DNA from: Candidatus Sericytochromatia bacterium S15B-MN24 CBMW_12
GTDB lineage: Bacteria > Cyanobacteriota > Sericytochromatia > S15B-MN24 > UBA4093
NCBI GenBank assembly: GCA_002083825.1
Contig: DAZV01000030.1
Span: 1-64,000, forward strand
Reading direction: 5' to 3'
Length of the DNA stretch: 64,000 bases
In this document: one piece after another, positions 58,095 through 64,000 of the stretch
How positions within the stretch are numbered: the first letter of the stretch is position 1
Layout of the letters: every line of letters starts with the position of its first letter
Translations under genes and position numbers: made by a program
The notes under the pieces: model-generated
What the model was told of the DNA's origin: nothing
The model's input: only the letters and a program-made list of their open reading frames with translations
Database searches by the model: none

Positions 58095-59366
58095 ATGAAG
58101 TTCACCAAGAAGCTCGACCTCAGCGTCCTCGGCTGGTTCGCGCTCCTCGCATGCGTCCTCGTGGTCCTCCTCGGCTTCATCGCCTTCAAGGAGGAGAACC
58201 GCGAGTGGAAGAACGTGCAGAAGCAATACTTCGCCACGGAGCAAAAGGTCGCCGCGGCGCAGGGCCGTGAAGTCACCCCCTCCGCGCTCGCCCTCAAGCA
58301 GGTCATGATCAAGGACCTCGGCCGGGTCGATCGCTGCATCACCTGCCACGTCGGTATCGATGACCCCAACATGACCAAGCAAGCGGTCACCGACGCTGGC
58401 GCGGACTTCAAGGTCTTCGCCCAGCACCCCGACTTCGAAACCCTCATGGGCAAGCACCCCGTCGACACCTTCGCCTGCACCACCTGCCACCAGGGCCAAG
58501 GCCTCGCGACCACCGCAGCCGACGCCCACGGCTTCGTCCACAAGTGGGACTTCCCCATGCTGGGGAACAACCACAAGGACGAGATGACCAAGTATGCGCA
58601 GGCTTCCTGCGCCACCTGCCACACGAACCCCACCGACTGGGAGAAGATTGGCGCGAACAAGCTCGCCATGGGCCGCGAGATCGTCAACGACAACGGTTGC
58701 GTCTCCTGCCACAAGATCGAGGGTAAGGGCGGCATCGTCGGTCCCGACCTGACCTACATCGGCGACAAGCTGCCCAGCCAGCTCCACGCGGCCTTGGCCT
58801 TCGAACCCATCAAGGAAGCCATCCGGGAAGGCAAGTTCGAGGGCGTCGCCAAGGATCATCATATCCACGACGACGTCGCGACCTGGCATGACATGCACTT
58901 CATGAACCCCGCAGCCGTCTCTCCGGGTTCCGCGATGCCGGCTTACGGCTTCACCGAGGAGGAGCGCGAGGCTCTGATCACCTGGATCTTCGCCCAGAAG
59001 AAGCGCAATGTTCCGGCTTCCTACCTCAAGAGCGGAGCGAGTGCCCCGGTTGCGGCTGCGGTCGCGCAGCCCGAGGCCAAGCAGGCCGAGCCTGCGAAGG
59101 TCGCCGCGGTGAACGCCGGCTCCAAGGGGCTCGAACTCTTCGGTGCCAAGAGCTGCGGCGCTTGCCACGCCATGACCGGCGTCCCCGGCGCGGTCGGTGC
59201 GGTAGGCCCCAAGCTGGACGGCATCGGCAAGACCCGCGACGCCGCCTGGCTCGCCAAGTGGCTCAAGGACCCCGCGGCCGTCAAGCCCGGCACCACGATG
59301 CCCACCCTGGGCCTCTCGGATGACGAGTCCAAGGCGATCGCCGAGTTCCTGGTGTCCAAGAAGTAG
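58095..59366 (+). CDS. Membrane-anchored pentaheme cytochrome c of the bc operon
   Basis: The 423-aa protein has one N-terminal helix (LGWFALLACVLVVLLGFIAF, residues 12-31) and five heme motifs: CITCH, CTTCH, CATCH, CVSCH and CGACH, at about residues 81, 127, 175, 204 and 354. Further His residues (HHIHDD, HDMHF) and Met in SAMPAYGF and TTMPTLGL can be sixth ligands. An Ala/Pro/Glu hinge (about 315-345) separates the first four hemes from a C-terminal class I domain. It would replace cytochrome c1 and carry electrons away from the Rieske protein. It ends the operon; a 17-bp terminator follows. Confidence 0.93.
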   Translation: MKFTKKLDLSVLGWFALLACVLVVLLGFIAFKEENREWKNVQKQYFATEQKVAAAQGREVTPSALALKQVMIKDLGRVDRCITCHVGIDDPNMTKQAVTDAGADFKVFAQHPDFETLMGKHPVDTFACTTCHQGQGLATTAADAHGFVHKWDFPMLGNNHKDEMTKYAQASCATCHTNPTDWEKIGANKLAMGREIVNDNGCVSCHKIEGKGGIVGPDLTYIGDKLPSQLHAALAFEPIKEAIREGKFEGVAKDHHIHDDVATWHDMHFMNPAAVSPGSAMPAYGFTEEEREALITWIFAQKKRNVPASYLKSGASAPVAAAVAQPEAKQAEPAKVAAVNAGSKGLELFGAKSCGACHAMTGVPGAVGAVGPKLDGIGKTRDAAWLAKWLKDPAAVKPGTTMPTLGLSDDESKAIAEFLVSKK

Positions 59367-59402
59367 AACCATCGGTCTCGGCTCAACCCGAGTCCCAAAA
59401 AT

Positions 59403-59441
59403 CCAGAGGCCGGATCCCCCCTGCGGGGATCCGGCCTCTGG
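59403..59441 (+). terminator. Terminator of the bc-complex operon
   Basis: Perfect 17-bp stem CCAGAGGCCGGATCCCC / GGGGATCCGGCCTCTGG with a 5-base loop, followed by CCTTT. Confidence 0.88.
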
Positions 59442-59456
59442 CCTTTGGGGCGGATC

Positions 59457-60296
59457 TTACCGCTCCAGGTCTCTCCCGTAGCCGACCTCGTGGCGCTTTT
59501 TCCCGGCCGGTTGAGCGCGACTTGCGAGCATGTCTTCACGCAGGTTCCGCTCGTAGCTCGACAGCGAGATCCCGCCGGCGATGGGATTTCGCGTCACCTC
59601 GTTCACGTGAGCCCGCATCCCCAGCCAGGTTCCAAGGACGGCGACGGCATGGATCAGCAGGACGCCCAAGCTGAACCATGCGACGTTCCCGCCCAGGAGC
59701 TGGATGGTCGCGGCGTCGAGGCCGAGGCCCGTCGGCAAGTTCAATCCGGGCGTGCCCGGCTGAATGGCGGCCTGGCCCGCGGCGACCCCTGACGCCACCG
59801 CGGAGCCCAGGCTCAGCGTGAAGACGGCGAGGAGAACGGGCAAGGTCGAGATGAGCGCTCCGAGCACGAAGCCGTTGAGGATCGAGCCCCAATTGGAGCG
59901 AAGATTGGCGGTCCAACCGGTGATGAGCGCCCCGACGAACGTGGCGAGAAGCAGGATGAGTCCGGTCACCACTCCGGCGGTGCCCGGCGTAATGCCCGTG
60001 GTGGGACCTGCGGGGGCCGGCGTTACCGTCGCCGCCCCGATAGCCACGGCCAGCGCGCCGAGAACCAAGGTCAGCGCGAAGTAGGCGAAGAACCCGCCCC
60101 AGATGGATCCCCAGCGCATTTCATCGCCGGCCAGCGGCGAGATCTGCTCGTTGCGAACGAAGGGCAGGTCGACGTCCATCGTCTCCAACCCTCTCCCCAT
60201 GATCATGCTGCGTCGGATGTCGGGCTCGGTCCCGACGTCCACGCTCTTCGCCTCGACGTTGCTGCGAGGCAAGTTGACGTCGCGGTCGCGATCCAT
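59457..60296 (-). CDS. Hypothetical polytopic membrane protein
   Basis: The 279-aa protein has an acidic cytoplasmic N-terminus (about 60 residues) and four predicted helices (about residues 67-90, 108-130, 140-165 and 205-228). The C-terminal 40 residues are basic. It has Gly/Ala/Thr-rich loops (TPAPAGPTTGITPGTAG) and no cofactor motif. SD AAGGAGG is 8 bases before the ATG. It is convergent with the bc operon. Confidence 0.75.
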   Translation of the reverse strand: MDRDRDVNLPRSNVEAKSVDVGTEPDIRRSMIMGRGLETMDVDLPFVRNEQISPLAGDEMRWGSIWGGFFAYFALTLVLGALAVAIGAATVTPAPAGPTTGITPGTAGVVTGLILLLATFVGALITGWTANLRSNWGSILNGFVLGALISTLPVLLAVFTLSLGSAVASGVAAGQAAIQPGTPGLNLPTGLGLDAATIQLLGGNVAWFSLGVLLIHAVAVLGTWLGMRAHVNEVTRNPIAGGISLSSYERNLREDMLASRAQPAGKKRHEVGYGRDLER

Positions 60297-60494
60297 AACG
60301 TGAGCCTCCTTTCACCCAGGGTGACACGATGAAATCGTAGCGCGAGCTTAATGTATCTTCACGGTATTGACAACCCGCGCCTCTTTTCCGAAGCGGGTTT
60401 GCGGGATCCCAGCCGCTGAAACCCCCAGGCGACGGCGAATCTGGTATTCTGAGTTGGAAGTTGAGGGCCATGTTTCGAGGGGCGAAAGGGAGCG

Positions 60495-60860
60495 ATGGGC
60501 GAAACCCGGATGAGCCGCCAGGAATTCCTGCGCCACGGTTTGAGCCGCTTTCTCCAGGGTTTCTGGGCAGAGGCTTCGGATCCGGGTGCCGGCGAGGCTA
60601 AGTCGGCAGCGCGGGCTGTGGGCTGGCTTCGGCCACCGGGAGCGCTTGGCGAGGCCGAGTTCGTCGCAGCCTGCACGCGCTGCGATCGCTGCGTCATGGT
60701 CTGCCCCCACTGGGCCATCAAGATTGCCACCCGCACGGATGCCCCGCCGCCCGGAACTCCCTTCCTTCACGATCCCGACGCGGGAGCCTGCGCGCGCTGC
60801 CCCGACATGCCCTGCATCACGGCCTGTCCGACCGGCGCTTTGCTCCCGCTTCAAAGCTAA
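60495..60860 (+). CDS. NapF/MauM-like 2[4Fe-4S] ferredoxin protein
   Basis: The 121-aa protein has cluster motifs CTRCDRCVMVCPHWAIKI (about residues 61-78) and CARCPDMPCITACPTGAL (about 98-115), the irregular spacing common in NapF/NapG-type proteins. The N-terminus (MSRQEFLRHGLSRFL) is basic and amphipathic. It could pass electrons to or from the nearby GltD-like protein. SD AGGGAG sits only 2-3 bases from the first ATG; a second ATG is five codons on. Confidence 0.8.
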   Translation: MGETRMSRQEFLRHGLSRFLQGFWAEASDPGAGEAKSAARAVGWLRPPGALGEAEFVAACTRCDRCVMVCPHWAIKIATRTDAPPPGTPFLHDPDAGACARCPDMPCITACPTGALLPLQS

Positions 60861-61025
60861 GTAGTTTCCCACGAATAGCTCGCTGGGCGGCTCATATGGT
60901 AGAATAGAGCCGAATTCCCCGTTCAGGATCCTGGTGAAAGCCATGCTGCGGGGACTGCCGACTCTTGGGGCCAACGCCCCCCGCCCCACCGCTCGAATCA
61001 ATGGCTGTAAGGAGAACGTTACCTC

Positions 61026-61436
61026 ATGATGACCGCGCTCGCCTCCGGAACCAAAGTCGTCGCAGGGTACTGGTACCCCGATGCTCTGGCGCAGATCCTC
61101 TTGCTGTTCGGATTCACCATCTTCTTCACGTTCCTCGGCAACTTCTGGTTCGCGCTCGCCAACAAGCGCCGCCCCATGAAGAGCTGGATGGTTTCGGCCT
61201 TCAAGGCCTCGATCGCCTGGATGGGCTTCATCTTCGCTGCGGTCGTCTTCCCCATCGCGGTCTACAACCAGGGCGTCTCCCTCATGCAGAACAAGGTCGT
61301 GGGCGGAGTGCTCATCACGCCCTTCCTGGCCGAGAGCCTGGTGGGAGCCGGCGCCTTCGGCCTCTGCATCGCGGTCTTCATCGGCTACGTGGCGCTCTTC
61401 TACACCAAGAGCTTCCGCTGGTTCCTCAAGGCCTAA
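61026..61436 (+). CDS. Hypothetical four-helix membrane protein
   Basis: The 136-aa protein has four predicted helices (about residues 20-45, 58-82, 90-110, 111-130) with a short basic cytoplasmic loop (NKRRPMKSW). There is no cofactor motif. The alternative start is the second ATG. It stands alone with a UUCG-capped terminator after it. Similar length and layout to the 31379 protein, but sequences do not align by eye. Confidence 0.75.
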   Translation: MMTALASGTKVVAGYWYPDALAQILLLFGFTIFFTFLGNFWFALANKRRPMKSWMVSAFKASIAWMGFIFAAVVFPIAVYNQGVSLMQNKVVGGVLITPFLAESLVGAGAFGLCIAVFIGYVALFYTKSFRWFLKA

Positions 61437-61450
61437 CCTTCCCATTTCGA

Positions 61451-61476
61451 CGAGGCCGCCCTTCGGGGCGGCCTCG
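61451..61476 (+). terminator. UUCG-tetraloop terminator
   Basis: Stem CGAGGCCGCCC / GGGCGGCCTCG closed by TTCG, followed by CTGCCTTTTC. Confidence 0.9.
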
Positions 61477-61562
61477 CTGCCTTTTCAGCCCGCGCAACGA
61501 CCGGGGCGAGGAGGTATACTGGCATCTCGGCACCCCCCAACCCCATGCAACGGAGACTCCTG

Positions 61563-61958
61563 ATGGAAGGCATTACGCAACTCGGTCGCCCCACCGTCGT
61601 CCCCAACTCCCCCGAAGAGGCGAAATTGGAGGCGTTCCCCAATCCCAGTCCGGCGCGCGACTACACGATCGCCTTCACCTGCCCGGAGTTCACCGCCTAT
61701 TGCCCAATCACCCACCAGCCGGACTTCGCCGAGATCCGCATCTCCTACGTCCCGGACGAACGCTGCGTCGAACTCAAGAGCCTCAAGCTCTATCTGGCCT
61801 CCTTCCGCAACCAGGGGATCTTCCACGAAGCCGTCACCAACCGCATCCTCGATGACCTGGTCGCCGTGCTCGCCCCCCGCCAGATGACCGTCGTCGGCGA
61901 CTTCACCGTGCGCGGCGGTATCAAGACCATCGTCACGGCCTCTCATCGCAAGCCTTAG
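61563..61958 (+). CDS. queF: NADPH-dependent 7-cyano-7-deazaguanine reductase
   Basis: I start at MEGITQLGRPTV (61563) with SD GGAG 6 bases before; 131 aa, the short unimodular QueF. It reduces preQ0 to preQ1 for queuosine in tRNA. The catalytic Cys is in FTCPEFTAYCPITHQPDF, the family motif (usually E[SL]KS[FL]K) reads VELKSLKLYL, and the His/Glu are in FRNQGIFHEAVTNRI. A -10-like TATACT is about 45 bases upstream. No other queuosine gene is nearby. Confidence 0.95.
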   Translation: MEGITQLGRPTVVPNSPEEAKLEAFPNPSPARDYTIAFTCPEFTAYCPITHQPDFAEIRISYVPDERCVELKSLKLYLASFRNQGIFHEAVTNRILDDLVAVLAPRQMTVVGDFTVRGGIKTIVTASHRKP

Positions 61959-62070
61959 CGCGATCTTCTCGCGCTAAAGTCCAGCATCGACCCCGTTTGC
62001 ACCGAACGTTTTCCTCGCCAGCTGGGTACAATAACCTGGCAAGCAACGGCGCTGGCGAGGAGGTCGTTCC

Positions 62071-63312
62071 ATGGGGAAAATCGGATTGGTCCTTTGCGGC
62101 GGGGTCGCCAAGGGGGCCTATGAAGCGGGGGTCCTCAAGGCCCTCGCGGAGCGAAAGATCTACCCCGACGTCATCGTCGGCATCTCCGCGGGAGCCATCA
62201 ACGGCGCCTTTGCCGCCCAGATGCTCGCCACCGGCCAGTTCACCGCCAACGAGGTCGAGCGCGAGCTCATCTATCACTGGCGCGAAACCGCCAACGCCGA
62301 CCACCTCTACCACGGCTTCGATCGCAAGGACTCGCGCCCGCTCGAGCAAAAGAGCCTCAAGTCGCTCTTCAAACGTCTCGGCATCGATCCGCTCCGCCGT
62401 CAGTATCGCCCGCGCATCGGCTTCGACTCGCTCTTCGCTTTCGAGCAACTGGTGCGGGGGGACTTCCTCTCGATCATCAACCACGACTTCATCCGGGGAA
62501 TGCTCGAGTCCTACCTGCACTTCCCCTCGGTGATCAAGCGCGACGTCACCCTCTCCGTCGTCACTTCCGATCTCAAGGGCTGTACCACCCTCACGCCGGA
62601 GAATAAGCTCAGCACCGAGTACTCGACCTTCGACGAGTTTCGCTGGAAGGCCGGCCTGCACGAAGATCACTGGGACGAGATGAACCCGCGCATGCAGGAC
62701 GCCGTCCTCGCCTCGAGTTCTTTCCCCTTCATCTTTCCTCCCGTCGAGCGTCCCACCAAGAACGGAACCGACACGGGCTTCTTCGTCGACGGCGGCTTGA
62801 TGGACTCCGCGCCCATCGGCCGCGCCATCAGTCTCGACCCGGAGATCGACACCATCCTCGTGGTCTCCGCCGTCACCGTCATCGACGCTCCCGAATCGGA
62901 TCTCCAGACCCTACCCCAGGTGCTGGGTCGCGTCTTCTCCCTGCTGGCAGGACGCTTCTTGATCCAGAACTACCACAAGGTGCTCCATTGTAACGATCGG
63001 ATCAGCCGCCTCGACGCTCTGGTCAAGCGAGGAAAGAACGGCAACGTCCTTCGCAACGCTTATAACGAGGATCTCGCTCTGCTGGCCGGCTTCAAGGGTC
63101 TCGACGACTACCAGAGCCGCCGCGTGGTCCAGCTCGTCCCGATCTTCCCTTCGTCCGGGTTGCCGGGGGACGTCTTCGAAGGCTTCTTCCGGCCCGAGCT
63201 GCGGGCCCAGTACATCGATCAGGGCTACAACGACGCCCACGCCGCCCTCGGTCGCGACGCCCGGATTACCGCCAGCGGGCTCGTCGAACCTTCGCTCCAA
63301 ACCAGCCTCTGA
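62071..63312 (+). CDS. Patatin-like phospholipase
   Basis: The 413-aa protein is a Ser-Asp lipid acyl hydrolase of the patatin family. The oxyanion loop is LVLCGGVAKGAYEAGVLKAL, the nucleophile Ser is in VGISAGAING (GxSxG) and the Asp in FVDGGLMDSAPIG (DGG). A long middle region (residues 80-150) and a C-terminal 120-residue domain are specific to this subgroup. It has no signal peptide, so it is probably cytoplasmic. It may turn over membrane lipids. Confidence 0.9.
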   Translation: MGKIGLVLCGGVAKGAYEAGVLKALAERKIYPDVIVGISAGAINGAFAAQMLATGQFTANEVERELIYHWRETANADHLYHGFDRKDSRPLEQKSLKSLFKRLGIDPLRRQYRPRIGFDSLFAFEQLVRGDFLSIINHDFIRGMLESYLHFPSVIKRDVTLSVVTSDLKGCTTLTPENKLSTEYSTFDEFRWKAGLHEDHWDEMNPRMQDAVLASSSFPFIFPPVERPTKNGTDTGFFVDGGLMDSAPIGRAISLDPEIDTILVVSAVTVIDAPESDLQTLPQVLGRVFSLLAGRFLIQNYHKVLHCNDRISRLDALVKRGKNGNVLRNAYNEDLALLAGFKGLDDYQSRRVVQLVPIFPSSGLPGDVFEGFFRPELRAQYIDQGYNDAHAALGRDARITASGLVEPSLQTSL

Positions 63313-63320
63313 TCGCTCCT

Positions 63321-63420
63321 TAATCAACAGCCGCTGGCGCTAGAGCAAAGCTCGTTACGGCGTTCTCTCGCTGTCTGACGAAAAAAGCCGCAGGCGCTAA
63401 TCAACAGCCGCTGGCGCTAG
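63321..63420. repeat. Direct repeats between phospholipase and AIM24 genes
   Basis: A 23-bp sequence beginning TAATCAACAGCCGCTGGCGC occurs at 63321-63343 and 63398-63420. The bases between include AGCAAAGCTCG and CTCGCTGTCTGACGAAA, which also occur, diverged, at 42184-42283. Confidence 0.75.
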
Positions 63421-63438
63421 CTCCCGAAAGGATTTCTC

Positions 63439-64000
63439 TTGAAGCATTCCATCCAGTTTCAACCCGCCTACTCCCTGGCCGTCATCCAACTCGAGAACGG
63501 TGAGCGCGTCCGGGCCGAGGCCGGCGCCATGGTCTCGATGTCCGGAAACATCGAACTCGAGGCCAAGTTCAACACGGGCGGCAAGGGCCTGATGGGTATG
63601 CTCAAGCGCACCGTCCTGGGCGGCGAGAGCCTCTTTCTTTCGACGCTCACCGCCAAGGCGGGACCCGGCGAGGTCACGCTCGCTCCTTCCATGCCGGGTG
63701 ACATCCTGGCGCTCGAACTTGCCGGCGAGACGCTCCTGGCCGAGCGGGGTGCCTTTCTCGCGGCGGCCGACGGCGTCGAGATGGATGCCAAGTTCGCCGG
63801 TCTTCGTGGCCTCATGGGCGGCGAGGGCCTCTCTTACTTGCGCTTCAACGGGCAAGGCATGCTGCTGCTGGCCGCCTTTGGCGGGATTTTCGCTCGGGAA
63901 CTAGCTTCGGGCGAGCGCTACATCGTCGACTCCAGCCACCTGGTTGCCTTCGAGGAGCGCGTGAGCTACCAGATCCGCAAGGCGGCTTCCGGTTGGATTT
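63439..64000 (+). CDS. AIM24/TIGR00266-family protein (cut by window end)
   Basis: The frame starts at a TTG (63439) with SD GAAAGGAT and reads LKHSIQFQPAYSLAVIQL, then GERVRAEAGAMVSMSGNIEL, GGKGLMGMLKRTVLGGESLF, and LAPSMPGDILALEL, the hallmark of AIM24-like beta-prism proteins. The visible 187 residues reach the third of three repeats and the gene runs past the window. The function of the family is not settled. It is not on the ORF track because it is open-ended. Confidence 0.88.
   Translation, partial: MKHSIQFQPAYSLAVIQLENGERVRAEAGAMVSMSGNIELEAKFNTGGKGLMGMLKRTVLGGESLFLSTLTAKAGPGEVTLAPSMPGDILALELAGETLLAERGAFLAAADGVEMDAKFAGLRGLMGGEGLSYLRFNGQGMLLLAAFGGIFARELASGERYIVDSSHLVAFEERVSYQIRKAASGWI

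Overview
The window is a 64-kb piece of a GC-rich bacterial chromosome, densely packed and almost entirely ordinary coding sequence. I see no tRNA or rRNA gene, CRISPR array, insertion sequence or prophage. The host looks diderm: it has an apparent outer-membrane beta-barrel protein, an Lnt-like N-acyltransferase and lipoproteins with lipoboxes. It looks aerobic and respiring: a caa3-type oxidase operon with heme A synthesis, and a quinol:cytochrome c reductase operon with split cytochrome b. It is probably flagellated (fliJ- and fliK-like genes) and free-living. A SAM-I riboswitch before metK, an A2-type oxidase and a split cytochrome b would suit a deep lineage such as the non-photosynthetic relatives of Cyanobacteria, but nothing here proves that placement.

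Layout. 1-4.6 kb (minus strand): a PqqD-like peptide-binding protein, an oligopeptide-binding lipoprotein, two DppB/DppC permeases and the start of a CorA transporter. 4.6-9.15 kb (minus): nagB, an orphan soluble histidine kinase, and the overlapping nadB-nadC pair. 9.2-13.6 kb: a small protein, a repeat-rich spacer, ddl, and a TetR regulator upstream of an Lnt-like membrane acyltransferase, with a very clear palindromic promoter/operator. 13.5-14.5 kb is a more AT-rich patch with a 70-aa possible RiPP-precursor-like peptide and a degenerate receiver protein whose start region is tandemly duplicated.

14.7-19.1 kb: GDP-mannose-type pyrophosphorylase plus a phosphoglucose/phosphomannose isomerase (translationally coupled), then a divergent M19 dipeptidase and YkfC-like NlpC/P60 endopeptidase pair suited to murein-peptide recycling. 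19.2-24.9 kb: outer-membrane protein, SAM riboswitch-metK, a membrane protein with a degenerate P-loop kinase-like domain, a secreted lipase and two unknown genes. 25-36.6 kb: Spy-like lipoprotein, thioesterase, a candidate structured RNA with its own promoter and terminator, fadD-type acyl-CoA ligase, rnz, trpS, a PucR regulator and clpB. 36.6-45.8 kb: mutL, TPR/J-domain proteins, fliJ, fliK, a zinc-finger/Ig-like membrane protein, alr, and small proteins.

45.8-61.5 kb is the respiratory region. The order is coxC-coxB(cyt c)-coxA-ctaG-small membrane protein-ctaA-ctaB, then small membrane proteins, a monoheme cytochrome c, and an operon of GltD-like Fe-S flavoprotein, Tat-Rieske protein, cytochrome b N-half, cytochrome b C-half and pentaheme cytochrome c. 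Electrons could run NAD(P)H/quinol -> Rieske/cyt b -> pentaheme or monoheme c -> CuA/cyt c of CoxB -> O2. The end holds queF, a patatin-like phospholipase and a truncated AIM24-family gene.

Several genes (alr, trpS, probably rnz) have a promoter placed so that transcription would begin at the start codon, suggesting leaderless mRNAs. Many transcription units end in strong perfect hairpins. All functional calls are by-eye family recognition; no search was run.
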